Part shown: piece after piece, positions 9,068-17,335 of the stretch
Layout: each line of letters opens with the position of its first letter
Numbering within the stretch: position 1 is the first letter of the stretch
NCBI GenBank assembly: GCA_036351115.1
Contig: JAZBOL010000036.1
Coordinates: 6,604 to 70,603 of the forward strand
Reading direction: 5' to 3'
DNA: 64,000 nt
Source of the DNA: Marinihelvus sp036351115
GTDB lineage: Bacteria; Pseudomonadota; Gammaproteobacteria; Xanthomonadales; SZUA-36
Notes under the pieces: model-generated
Database searches by the model: none
The model's input: the letters and a program-made list of their open reading frames with translations, nothing else
What the model was told of the DNA's origin: nothing
Position numbers and translations under genes: made by a program

Positions 9068-10366
9068 TCAGGCTTTCTGGGTGTCCGCGGATTCGGGCGG
9101 CGCCGTCCCGGTCATGCTTTTCAGCTTTTCATCCCGGTACGGCCCGAGGAACAACAGCGCCGCGGAGCAGACGATAAAGGCATACAGGGAGTACAGCAGC
9201 ACCTGGTCGTAGCTGCCGGTCTGGTCCAGGAACCGGCCGTAGACGGCGGGGCCGAAACCCGCGCCCAGGGCGAAGAAGGCGTACAGGATGCCGTAGATCG
9301 CCCCGTAGTTGCGGATACCGAAATAGCGCGATACCAGGTAGGCGATGAGGTCGTACTCGATCCCGGCCGCGACGCCCAGCAGCACCACGGCGAGTACGGC
9401 CTGGAAATAACTGGGTTCGGGCAGCATGAACAGCCACATGGACGCGGCGGGCATCATGAGCAGCACGCAGGCCAGCAGCGGCGCCCAGATGTGGTCGAGC
9501 AGGTAGCCGCCCGCCAGGCGGCCGACGAACACGGCATAGCCGATCAGGGAGGCCAGGAAGATGGCGTCCGCCCGATCAAAGCCCTTGGTGTCAAGCAGGG
9601 TTTCCATGTTCGGGATGGGTCCGCCGATGGCGAAGGACAGCGGGACGAAGACCGCGGCCAGCAGCCAGAAGCGCCAGTCCCTGAGCGCCTGCGCCAGGGT
9701 CAGCCCGTACGCGGTCCCGTCATGGCCGGAGTCGGCGTGGTGCGCTTTCATCTGCGCCAGGCGGGCCGCTGCTTTCGGGTCGTCGGTATCCCGGAACAGC
9801 GCCCAGGCCACCGGGAGGGCAATGAGCAGGGGCAGGGCGCCGACGCCGACATAGGCGGCGCGCCAGCCGAATTCACCGATGAGCCAGCCGGCGTATACCT
9901 TGACGATGGCGCCGGAAATACCCGTGCCGATGAGCGCCACGCCAAGGGCGAGGCCGCGTTTCTCGTTGAACCAGTTGCTGACCGCCCGGGTGAAGGTGAT
10001 GGGCAGGGTACCCGCGCCGGCGAGGGCCAGAATGCCCCACAGGGTGAGGTACAGGGTGATGGAGCCGTTGTTCAGGGCGAAGGCCATGAAGGCGAAGGAG
10101 AACAGGGTGATGGAGGTCAGCACCACCCGACGCACGCCGAGCTTGTCCGTGAGGTAGCCGACGAGGGGGCTCGCCCCCATGGCGACCAGCGTGAACACCA
10201 CCAGGGCGAACATCACCTGGCTGATCTGCCAGCCGAATTCCTGCATGAGCGGGCTCGCGAAGACGCCGATGGTGTAGAAGGGCAGGGGCGACATGCCCAG
10301 GGCGATGCCCAGCGCTGATGACACCACCACGGGCCAGCCGAATTTGAATTCCTTGAAACCGCTCAT
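9068..10366 (-). CDS. MFS transporter (monocarboxylate/oxalate-formate-like)
   Basis: A 432-residue, 12-helix carrier. It begins FGWPVVVSSALGIALGMSPL and has LVGYLTDKLGVRRVVLTS, the motif A variant of the OFA/MCT-like MFS group. Members exchange or symport small carboxylates across the inner membrane. It sits 48 bases downstream of an aldehyde dehydrogenase on the same strand, so uptake of a carboxylate or its precursor is plausible. The substrate is not fixed by sequence. Confidence 0.8.
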   Translation of the reverse strand: MSGFKEFKFGWPVVVSSALGIALGMSPLPFYTIGVFASPLMQEFGWQISQVMFALVVFTLVAMGASPLVGYLTDKLGVRRVVLTSITLFSFAFMAFALNNGSITLYLTLWGILALAGAGTLPITFTRAVSNWFNEKRGLALGVALIGTGISGAIVKVYAGWLIGEFGWRAAYVGVGALPLLIALPVAWALFRDTDDPKAAARLAQMKAHHADSGHDGTAYGLTLAQALRDWRFWLLAAVFVPLSFAIGGPIPNMETLLDTKGFDRADAIFLASLIGYAVFVGRLAGGYLLDHIWAPLLACVLLMMPAASMWLFMLPEPSYFQAVLAVVLLGVAAGIEYDLIAYLVSRYFGIRNYGAIYGILYAFFALGAGFGPAVYGRFLDQTGSYDQVLLYSLYAFIVCSAALLFLGPYRDEKLKSMTGTAPPESADTQKA

Positions 10367-10414
10367 TGCATCTCCGGGAGCGCCGGGCGGCGCCCGACGA
10401 GAGGTTGGGTTGGG

Positions 10415-11842
10415 CTACTGGTGCATGGCCTGCGCTTCCTCCATCACGTCGAGAGAGGCAGCCGGGGCCGATTGATAGAGGATGGCCTGCTTGCGGAAAA
10501 AGCGCATGAGCCCGGCGTCGCCCATGCGCGAGCCGCCCATGCCGGACTGGCAGAAGGAGTTCTTCTCCACGTCGTGCACCATGGCGGTCAGGCTGGCATC
10601 GTTCACGGAAATGGCGCCACCGACCATGCGTCGCGCCACCGCTTCTCCTTCTTCCCGGCTGCCGGCGAAAACGGCGCCGGAAAGGCCATAGTGCGAGTCG
10701 TTGGCCAGGGCGATGGCGTCCTCGATATGGTCAAAGGTCATTACCGGCATGACGGGACCGAAGGTTTCCTCACGCATGAGCGTCATGTCGTGGTGGACGC
10801 CGGTGATGACGACCGGGCGGCACCACATGCCGCCGTGGTCTTCCACGCCGCCGCAGTGAATCGTCGCGCCGTTGGCCACGGCGTCGTCGAGCTGGGCTTT
10901 CACCTTGGCCGCCTGGGGTGGAAAGATGAAGGGGCCGATCTGTCCCTGGTGGATGTCGGGCCAGTTGATTTCCGTGGCCTCGGCCCGGGCGATGAGCCGC
11001 TCGAGGAAGTCCTCGGCAACGTCCTCGTGGACGTAAATCCGCTCCAGGGACTGGCAGGCCTGGCCGTTCATGCCGGCGGCGCTGCGCAGGATCGCATTGC
11101 TGGCGTTGTCGAGATCCGCTGACGGCAGCACGATGGCCGCGTCCTTGCCGCCGAGTTCGAGGAACGCCGGGATGAAGTTGGCGGCCGCCTGGGCCGCCAC
11201 GAGCCGTCCCGTTGGCACGGACCCGGTGAAACAGACCGCATCGACGTTGTCGACCAGGGCCTGTCCCGTTTCTGAGCTACCGGTCACGATGGACACGACC
11301 GATGCCAGTTCCGGCACCTCGTCCAGGGTCGCGCGCAGGGGCTCGGCGAAGCGGGGGGTCACCTCGCTGGGTTTGAGCAGAATCGAGCAACCCGCCAGCA
11401 GGGCGGGCACCGCGTCGATGAGCCCCAGGATCAGCGGCACGTTCCACGGGCTGATGATCCCGACGACCGGGTAGGGCTTGAGCTGGTGCTGGTAATGCAC
11501 GCTCGGCGCCATGGCGGAGGCGCCGCTGGCCGGGTTCATGAGTTCCGGCGCCCGGGCGGTCCAGTAGGCGATCCAGCCTCGCACGCTGGCGGCCTCTACC
11601 TGCGCCATGAGGTACCGGCCCGTGTCGATGCAGAGGGCCCCGGTCAACGCCTCGTTGTGACGCTCCATGGCCTCCGCCCAGCGCCTGAGAGCATCACAGC
11701 GCGCGTCGAGGTCCAGGGCCTCCCAGGCCGGCTGGGCTTCCCGCAGCCGCGCCGCGGTGTTTTCCACGGCTGCCCGGTCGTGAACCGGTACCTGGTAATC
11801 CACCTCGCCGGTGCGTGGGTTGGTGACGTCGAGGGTTTTCAT
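10415..11842 (-). CDS. NAD(P)-dependent aldehyde dehydrogenase
   Basis: A 475-residue ALDH superfamily enzyme that oxidises an aldehyde to an acid in the cytoplasm. Visible landmarks are IISPWNVPL in the cofactor domain, FTGSVPTGR, the general base in FLELGGKDAAIVL (Glu229), the catalytic Cys in GMNGQACQS (Cys263), and EETFGPVMPV. The C-terminus ends in a short DVMEEAQAMHQ tail. It is first in a minus-strand run with MFS, DUF1330 and TPR genes. An AT-rich box lies 46 bases upstream of its start. The substrate is unknown. Confidence 0.9.
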   Translation of the reverse strand: MKTLDVTNPRTGEVDYQVPVHDRAAVENTAARLREAQPAWEALDLDARCDALRRWAEAMERHNEALTGALCIDTGRYLMAQVEAASVRGWIAYWTARAPELMNPASGASAMAPSVHYQHQLKPYPVVGIISPWNVPLILGLIDAVPALLAGCSILLKPSEVTPRFAEPLRATLDEVPELASVVSIVTGSSETGQALVDNVDAVCFTGSVPTGRLVAAQAAANFIPAFLELGGKDAAIVLPSADLDNASNAILRSAAGMNGQACQSLERIYVHEDVAEDFLERLIARAEATEINWPDIHQGQIGPFIFPPQAAKVKAQLDDAVANGATIHCGGVEDHGGMWCRPVVITGVHHDMTLMREETFGPVMPVMTFDHIEDAIALANDSHYGLSGAVFAGSREEGEAVARRMVGGAISVNDASLTAMVHDVEKNSFCQSGMGGSRMGDAGLMRFFRKQAILYQSAPAASLDVMEEAQAMHQ

Positions 11843-11887
11843 CGTTTTTCGGGCTCCGTTCCCCTGCGCCTGAAAGACCTTGTGTCT

Positions 11888-11911
11888 AAAAGATATAATG
11901 ACATATCAATC
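11888..11911 (+). promoter_or_regulatory. AT-rich box C (AAAGWTATA family)
   Basis: The box begins AAAAGATATAATGACATATC and aligns without gaps to box D at 17260, differing at only four of 24 positions. It lies upstream of the aldehyde dehydrogenase and just past the end of a VOC gene. It contains TATAAT, so it may overlap a -10 element, and a small dyad, TGA-CATA-TCA. Confidence 0.5.
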
Positions 11912-11927
11912 AGCGAAGCATAGCACG

Positions 11928-12884
11928 TCACAGGTGTTCGATGAATTCCAGCCAGCTGCCGTCCGGCGTTCCCAGGGCGACGCCCCGAACCGCGCCCAGC
12001 GGGGGCAGTTGCCAGTCCAATGGACCCCTGAATTCGAACCCGGATTCCGCCAGGTCCCGCGCCATCGCATCGATGTTCGTGACGGGGAAGCGCAACAGGT
12101 TCAGGCCCCGGCAGCCGGGGGAGGCCGTCGCAGCGACATGCCGTCCCGGATGATCCGGGAAGGCGACGAATTCGACGGAGCCGTCGAGCTCACCGGTCGG
12201 GTGACTGATCGCGAGATCCACTACCGTGGTACCGGCCGCATTCGCCGGGAGTCCGAGCATCTCCCCGCCGCGACCGCCCAGGGGCTCGATCTGCCGAAGG
12301 CGGGGCTGGAATCCGAGGGCCTTGAACAGGGCAAGATGCGCATCCACGTCGCGGACCGATTGGGAGGAATTGAAGGCGTGGCCGAACCCCGAGGCGGGCC
12401 CCGGATTCTCCAGTGGTGGATGCAGGCGCTCCACGAGCGCCAGCACCACTCCATCCGGACCCTGCGCGAGCCATTCACCGATGCGCAGTTCACCAAAGGG
12501 CCAGGTGATCGGTTCGCTCATGCCGGTGAATCCGTCGGCTTCGAGGCGCCTTGCCCAGGCCGGCAGATCCCGGACGCGCAGGTCGAGGTCGAAAATGCCG
12601 CCCGTGTCCCAGGTATTGGCGCCGTGCCGGGGCGCCGGGACGTCCGGGTCGAACGCGAACAGGCGCACCTTGCCCGTGGGCCAGTCCCGCTGGCCGAGCA
12701 ACCACTCGTGCCCGGGCCTTGCTGCGGCGTGCGGCCACAGCGGCTGTCCCGACGCCGGTCCGTCCCAGATCAGGGACCAGCCGCCCTGGTCCATGAAAAA
12801 CCGCAGCCAGAAGCCGGGGTCGGCGGTGCCGAGTCCGGCTTCTGCATAGCCACGAGTCACCCAGTCCCGGGTAGGTTGAGTCAT
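11928..12884 (-). CDS. Two-domain VOC protein
   Basis: A 318-residue cytoplasmic protein with two VOC modules. The first includes GIFDLDLRVRDLPAWARRLE and the second FNSSQSVRDVDAHLALFKAL, ending LGTPDGSWLEFIEHL, the usual last VOC strand carrying a metal-ligand-type Glu. The ATG at 12884 opens with MTQPTRDWVTRGYAEAG; upstream in-frame sequence is low-complexity and overlaps the divergent reductase promoter. It could be an extradiol-type dioxygenase, a lyase or a binding protein. It sits 85 bases upstream of the aldehyde dehydrogenase, with box C between them. Confidence 0.7.
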   Translation of the reverse strand: MTQPTRDWVTRGYAEAGLGTADPGFWLRFFMDQGGWSLIWDGPASGQPLWPHAAARPGHEWLLGQRDWPTGKVRLFAFDPDVPAPRHGANTWDTGGIFDLDLRVRDLPAWARRLEADGFTGMSEPITWPFGELRIGEWLAQGPDGVVLALVERLHPPLENPGPASGFGHAFNSSQSVRDVDAHLALFKALGFQPRLRQIEPLGGRGGEMLGLPANAAGTTVVDLAISHPTGELDGSVEFVAFPDHPGRHVAATASPGCRGLNLLRFPVTNIDAMARDLAESGFEFRGPLDWQLPPLGAVRGVALGTPDGSWLEFIEHL

Positions 12885-13014
12885 GAGGTCTCCGGCGGTC
12901 GGGGAGGCAAAGAACACGTTAGCATGACTCTCCAATGGCAAGCAGGTGATTGACCGCAGGCGCGGTCCGAAAACCCGGCGACCGGCAGCGTGGGGTGAAC
13001 CAGAGGAATTTGGA

Positions 13015-14016
13015 ATGGAGATGAAGCAAGTCAGGCTCGCGCAGACGCCCGAGGGCGAACCGCGCGTCGAGGATTTCGAGATCGCCACGCTGCCGATGCC
13101 GGAGCCGGGCAACGGGCAAGTGCTGTGCGAGACCCGCTACCTGTCCCTGGACCCGTACATGCGAAGCCAGATCGCGGGGCGGCACATTTCCGGCAGCATC
13201 GGCCCCGGTGACCCGATGCGGGGCGAGACCGTGAGCCAGGTGATCGAATCCCGTTCGCCCGACTTTTCCCCGGGGGACTGGGTCCGGGGATTCGGCGGGT
13301 GGCAGACCCATTCGGTGCTCGACGCGTCGTCCCTGTCGCCGGTGGATCCCCGCATCCAGCCGCCGTCCTATGCGCTTTCCCTGCTTGGCATGACCGGCCT
13401 CACCGCCTGGGCCGGCATGGTCTGGCAGGCGGACGTGGGCCCCGGTGACCAGGTGCTGATCCCGGCGGTCACCGGCGGCGTCGGGGCGGCGGCTGCGCAA
13501 TTCTGCCGCCTTCGCGGTGCGGAGGTCGTTGGCACGGCCGGCAGTGACGAAAAATGCCGGTATGCCGAGGACCGGCTCGGGGTGCGACACTGCGTCAACC
13601 GCCACGTAACGGACCTGGGCGCCGCCCTGGACGAGGCCTTCAGCGACGGCATCGACATCTATTTCGACCTCGTCGGTGGCGAACTGCTCAACCTCGCTTC
13701 CGAGCGCCTGGCGCTCAACGCGCGGGTGGTGCTCGCGGGGCTGATCAGCGAGTACAACCAGGCCGGGCGTTCCGCCGGTCCGCCGCCCGGCAACTGGATC
13801 AAGGCGCGCGCCACGGTGACCGGGCTGGTGGTTTACGACTTCGAAGCGCGGCGCGACGAATTCATCGACGCGGTCGTTCCCTGGCTGGAAGAAGGGAAGA
13901 TTTTCCAGCTCGAGGACGTGGCCGCGGGCATCGACGCCGCCCCGGCGGCTTTTTGCCGCCTGATGCGGGGCGGGAACTTCGGCAAGTCGGTGGTGCGCAT
14001 GGGCCCGGAATCATGA
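13015..14016 (+). CDS. NADP-dependent medium-chain oxidoreductase (PTGR/CurA-like)
   Basis: A 333-residue MDR enzyme of the prostaglandin-reductase/curcumin-reductase group, which reduces alpha,beta-unsaturated carbonyls with NADPH. Diagnostic pieces are YLSLDPYMRSQIAG in the GroES half and VLIPAVTGGVGAAAAQFC at the dinucleotide site. The structural zinc loop is missing, as expected. The start at 13015 follows AGAGGA by 7 bases and gives the family N-terminus MEMKQVRLAQTPEG. It is divergent from the two-domain VOC gene and is followed by a small tandem repeat. Confidence 0.85.
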   Translation: MEMKQVRLAQTPEGEPRVEDFEIATLPMPEPGNGQVLCETRYLSLDPYMRSQIAGRHISGSIGPGDPMRGETVSQVIESRSPDFSPGDWVRGFGGWQTHSVLDASSLSPVDPRIQPPSYALSLLGMTGLTAWAGMVWQADVGPGDQVLIPAVTGGVGAAAAQFCRLRGAEVVGTAGSDEKCRYAEDRLGVRHCVNRHVTDLGAALDEAFSDGIDIYFDLVGGELLNLASERLALNARVVLAGLISEYNQAGRSAGPPPGNWIKARATVTGLVVYDFEARRDEFIDAVVPWLEEGKIFQLEDVAAGIDAAPAAFCRLMRGGNFGKSVVRMGPES

Positions 14017-14022
14017 GCCCGT

Positions 14023-14064
14023 ATGAATAAGCCCGGATGAATAAGCCCGGATGAATAAGCCCGG
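14023..14064 (+). repeat. Three perfect tandem copies of a 14-bp unit
   Basis: The unit ATGAATAAGCCCGG occurs three times head to tail, with a degenerate partial copy just before (ATGAGCCCGT) and a related TATGGTCGAGCCGG after. It lies directly after the reductase stop codon. Each unit contains ATG-AAT-AA, so no long protein can be read through the array. Replication slippage is the simplest origin. Confidence 0.9.
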
Positions 14065-14135
14065 TATGGTCGAGCCGGCATCTCTAGGCCGGATCCGGCA
14101 AGCGCCGGTTGGTGGCCCGGGAACCTGGCAGCCGG

Positions 14136-14843
14136 TCAACGGCTCAGGAAGGTTTCGGTGCAGTCCGCGATGGCTTCGGCACTTGCCTTGAAGACCGGCG
14201 CCACCAGGTCCCGCCGGCCGAGGAAGCGGGCGCCCGGTGCCGCGCGCGCCGCAGCCTCGCTCGGGCCATGCAGGCTCGAATCCGTTCCGATGCACAGCGT
14301 GTCATGTTCCAGGCGCCGAAAGCAGGGCATGGGATCGTAGGCGAAGGCCGCCCTGAACCCCGCGATCGCCAGCGGCTTGCCGTGGTAGCGGGGGGCGTTG
14401 GCTGTCTTCTCCCCCAGGGCCAGGCGCTGTTCGGCATCGAAATAGGGCGTGTCCACCAGGACGAGACGGCCGATCCGCTCCGGATCGCGCAGTGCCATTT
14501 CCGCCCCGACGAGACACCCGGTGTGAAATCCCAACAGGTCCACCGGTGTGCCCGTGGGCAGGGTGGCGACGCCGGCCAGCAGCGCATCGGCCCAGGCTTC
14601 GATGGACCAGGGCGCTTCGAGCGCCTCCGACGCACCGAAGGCCGGGTAGTCCGGGCACAGCACCGGGCGTTTGCTGGCCAGCAGGGGCGCTGTGGCATCG
14701 AAGAACCGGCCATCGAAGGGCAGGGGATGCAGGCACAGCAGGACCGGGGCCGCGTCCTCGATCGCCGCATGGCAGCGCCAGTTCAGCATGCCCTGGTCGC
14801 TCCGGGTCGAGAGGTTTCGCGGTCCCTGGGGGCTGCGTTTCAT
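14136..14843 (-). CDS. Alpha/beta hydrolase-fold protein with G-F-H-T-G elbow
   Basis: A 235-residue alpha/beta-hydrolase-fold protein. An HPLPFDGRFFD oxyanion-loop segment, PDYPAFGAS and LVDTPYFDAEQRL are recognisable. The nucleophile elbow reads LLGFHTG, so His107 stands where the usual Ser is found, and no clear GH catalytic-His motif is seen at the C-terminus. The reaction may therefore not be a standard ester hydrolysis. The ATG at 14843 gives a normal-length protein. It lies 28 bases downstream of an MFS gene on the same strand. Confidence 0.7.
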   Translation of the reverse strand: MKRSPQGPRNLSTRSDQGMLNWRCHAAIEDAAPVLLCLHPLPFDGRFFDATAPLLASKRPVLCPDYPAFGASEALEAPWSIEAWADALLAGVATLPTGTPVDLLGFHTGCLVGAEMALRDPERIGRLVLVDTPYFDAEQRLALGEKTANAPRYHGKPLAIAGFRAAFAYDPMPCFRRLEHDTLCIGTDSSLHGPSEAAARAAPGARFLGRRDLVAPVFKASAEAIADCTETFLSR

Positions 14844-14871
14844 GAGTCTGTTCGGCTTCCGCTTTTGCCGG

Positions 14872-16263
14872 TCAATTCTGCCCGAGTGACTCGTAGTACG
14901 CATTCGCCGCCCGGTATTTGCGCAGCACGTACGGCCCGGCCAGCAGGACGGGGATTCCAAACAGGGCCGGCACCAGCGCCATGGAATAGCGGATGCCGTC
15001 CGTACCGAACACGAAATCGTTGAACAGGCCAATGGCCGGTGGACCGATGAACAGGCCGGCCATGCTGATGCACATGTAGTAGAAAGCCACCAGCTGTGCC
15101 TTGATGCCCGCCGGGGTGATATTCAGCAGGGCGGTGACACCGACCGCCGAGACGAAAGCGATGCCGACGGTGTTGGCGCCGTAGATGGCCATGGCGACGT
15201 AGGGATTCGGCACCAGGGGCGCCGCCACGCCGGTGACGATAATGATGGCCACGCCGATGAGCGCGATGCGCACCGGTGCATCGCTGATGCCCTTGCTCGT
15301 CCAGCGATCGGAAAGCCAGCCTGCGTAATTCACGGCGAAGGGTCCGGTGGCCAGCAGCACGATGGCGTTCACCGTGGCGTACTTGGCCGGTTCCCAGCCC
15401 CAGGTGCGCTGGAACAGCGGCGCGCCGAAGCCCTGGCTGTAGGCGATGATCGTCATGTAGCAGAAGATCGCGATGAAGGGCAGGTACAGGGAGGCATTGG
15501 CGAAGACGTGCCGCAGCATGTCCCAGAGGTTGTCGCCGCCTTCCGGGGCCACTGCCGGCTTGTGGCGGGGCGGTTCGCGGAGAAAGAAGAAGAAAACGGC
15601 CAGTACCAGTCCCGGCAGGCCCACCACGAAAAAGGTGAACTGCCAGGGTTTGACCGTGCCAACGAGCGGCAGATCCACGCCCTCGACGGTCTTCGCCCAC
15701 TGCAGCACGGCGGCGGACAGCAGCGAGGCAATGCCCGCGCCCAGGCTCAGGGCCATGGTGTAAAAGGCGATGGGTTTGGCGCGTTTTTCTTTTGGAAAAC
15801 TATCTGAAATCATTGACATAGCGCAGGGACTTAAAGTCGCTTCACCAACGCCGATGCTCATGCGCGCAAGGAACATGTGCCAGAAGTTCTTCGCCAGGCC
15901 AGACGCCACGGTGGCCGCGGACCAGAGGGCAATGCCGACACCCACGATCCAGGTGCGACGCTTTTTGTCCGCCAGCCAGCCCAGGGGCAGGCCCATGGTG
16001 GCGTAGAAAATGGCGAAGGCCGGGCCCAGCAGCAGGCTGAACTGAAAGTCCGTGAGGCCCAGGTCGGCGCGGATCGGCTCCGTGAGCAGCCCGAGCACGT
16101 ACCGGTCGATGAAGGAGAACACGTAGGCCACGGTGAGCAGGGCCACCATGTACCAGGCACGGGTCGGCGATGGGTAGTCCCTGGCGGGGGGTGTCGCGGG
16201 TGCGCTCGCGCCGCCGGAATTTTCGTGTTCCCCGGATGGCCGGTCGGTCGATGTATCGCTCAT
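14872..16263 (-). CDS. MFS transporter (spinster/anion-cation symporter-like)
   Basis: A 463-residue carrier with about 12 helices and a hydrophilic N-terminal tail. VAYVFSFIDRYVLGLL and LGWLADKKRRTW (motif A) are typical of the spinster-like/ACS branch, which moves organic acids or lipids. GEATLSPCAMSMISDSFPK is the conserved helix-4 region; its codons are unusually AT-rich (15783-15850). It lies 3 bases after the VOC gene at 16267 on the same strand, so these genes probably form an operon with the alpha/beta hydrolase. Substrate is unknown. Confidence 0.85.
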   Translation of the reverse strand: MSDTSTDRPSGEHENSGGASAPATPPARDYPSPTRAWYMVALLTVAYVFSFIDRYVLGLLTEPIRADLGLTDFQFSLLLGPAFAIFYATMGLPLGWLADKKRRTWIVGVGIALWSAATVASGLAKNFWHMFLARMSIGVGEATLSPCAMSMISDSFPKEKRAKPIAFYTMALSLGAGIASLLSAAVLQWAKTVEGVDLPLVGTVKPWQFTFFVVGLPGLVLAVFFFFLREPPRHKPAVAPEGGDNLWDMLRHVFANASLYLPFIAIFCYMTIIAYSQGFGAPLFQRTWGWEPAKYATVNAIVLLATGPFAVNYAGWLSDRWTSKGISDAPVRIALIGVAIIIVTGVAAPLVPNPYVAMAIYGANTVGIAFVSAVGVTALLNITPAGIKAQLVAFYYMCISMAGLFIGPPAIGLFNDFVFGTDGIRYSMALVPALFGIPVLLAGPYVLRKYRAANAYYESLGQN

Positions 16264-16266
16264 GGC

Positions 16267-16722
16267 TCAGTCCGGCTGCTGGGTGATGAAATAAAGCACC
16301 ACGAGGTTGTCGTCGGGGTCGAGGATGCCGATCTCCCTGCCTTCGCGTCCGTCCTGCGTGACGAGGTGGTCTTCCTTGTACACGGTCTGTCCCGCTGCCC
16401 GGGCTTTTTCCACGATGCCGTCGATGTCCGGGGTTTCCAGCACGATGGCGCTGCGCCGGGGCAGGGTGGCCGGGTCGAGTTCGCCGATCTCCGTAAGCGC
16501 CATGACCCGCGGCTGCGTGGCGGTGCTCAGCACCGCGAAACGCATGGCGCGGTCCCGGGGGATTTCGAACACGTCATAGCTGTAGCTGTCCGCCGCCGAG
16601 TCCTTGATGAAGGCGACATCGAAGCCCAGGGCGTCGCGGTAGAAGGCCAGGGCGCGTTCCAGGTTGGAGACCAGGAAGTTCGCCCGTTGAAATCGTAGTT
16701 GGCGTTCGGGGAGTTCGCTCAT
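16267..16722 (-). CDS. VOC-fold protein, cytoplasmic
   Basis: A 151-residue single-domain VOC protein: RANFLVSNLERALAFYRDAL at the start and GILDPDDNLVVLYF at the end. It resembles the exported VOC protein at 3335-3871 in length and motif spacing but has no signal peptide. The ATG at 16722, two bases after the previous stop, is preferred over an in-frame GTG at 16734 that lies within the upstream gene. Function is unknown; candidates are a lyase, an isomerase or a dioxygenase for a local intermediate. Confidence 0.72.
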   Translation of the reverse strand: MSELPERQLRFQRANFLVSNLERALAFYRDALGFDVAFIKDSAADSYSYDVFEIPRDRAMRFAVLSTATQPRVMALTEIGELDPATLPRRSAIVLETPDIDGIVEKARAAGQTVYKEDHLVTQDGREGREIGILDPDDNLVVLYFITQQPD

Positions 16723-16724
16723 GT

Positions 16725-17216
16725 TCAGACCCACTGGTTGAGTTCAATGAAGTAGCCGTTCGGATCGAAGAAACTGATGCCTTTGACCCGGAACACGCTG
16801 CCGTCGTCTTTTGGATACTCGGTCACGTGGGGCTCGCTGTGCATCTGGATGCCCGGCAGGTCCTTCAGCGCTTCGTAGGCCCCGTCCACGTCCTCGTGAT
16901 GCATGACGAAGACGATCTCTCCGGCGCGTACCCGGTTCGGTTCCGGCCGGGGCAGGGGCGCGGGCAGGGGCGGATCGATGTACTGCAGGATGCCGAGCAT
17001 GCCGATGTAGGGATCGTTGCACTTGAGGATGACCAGGCGCGTTTTCGCGTCCGGCTCTCCGGCCGGCAGGCCCTTGCCGGATACCACGAGCTCCTGGTCG
17101 TAGTACACGTCCATGCCGAGAATGTCCCGGTAGATTCTCAGCGGCGTGTCGATCTCGTTCACCATCATGGTGACGCGGCGAAAGTCGGTGGGAACGGCTT
17201 TGTCGGTATCGCTCAT
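16725..17216 (-). CDS. VOC-fold protein, cytoplasmic
   Basis: A 163-residue VOC protein. It opens FRRVTMMVNEIDTPLRIYRD and ends FFDPNGYFIELNQWV. The central segment IGMLGILQYIDPPLPA closely matches VGVLGLLQYTRPVKPV in the exported VOC protein at 31091-31666, so the two are paralogues in different compartments. It is first of a minus-strand set VOC-VOC-MFS-hydrolase. It is divergent from the amine oxidase; box D lies between. The reaction is unknown. Confidence 0.72.
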   Translation of the reverse strand: MSDTDKAVPTDFRRVTMMVNEIDTPLRIYRDILGMDVYYDQELVVSGKGLPAGEPDAKTRLVILKCNDPYIGMLGILQYIDPPLPAPLPRPEPNRVRAGEIVFVMHHEDVDGAYEALKDLPGIQMHSEPHVTEYPKDDGSVFRVKGISFFDPNGYFIELNQWV

Positions 17217-17259
17217 GGGCAGGCCTCGGCCACGTGCGGGGAATTCTTCCCGGGGATTG

Positions 17260-17283
17260 AAAAGTTATAATGATATGGCAATC
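17260..17283 (+). promoter_or_regulatory. AT-rich box D (AAAGWTATA family)
   Basis: AAAAGTTATAATGATATGGC lies between the divergent VOC operon and the amine-oxidase operon. It contains TATAAT and, with the next bases, a dyad ATGAT-N6-ATCAT (17270-17285). It is near-identical to box C. It could serve as an operator controlling both directions. Confidence 0.5.
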
Positions 17284-17335
17284 ATAGTTTGTCGTCATTT
17301 CCCGTGAGTCCCATGCCAGAGGTGAAACCATCGCC

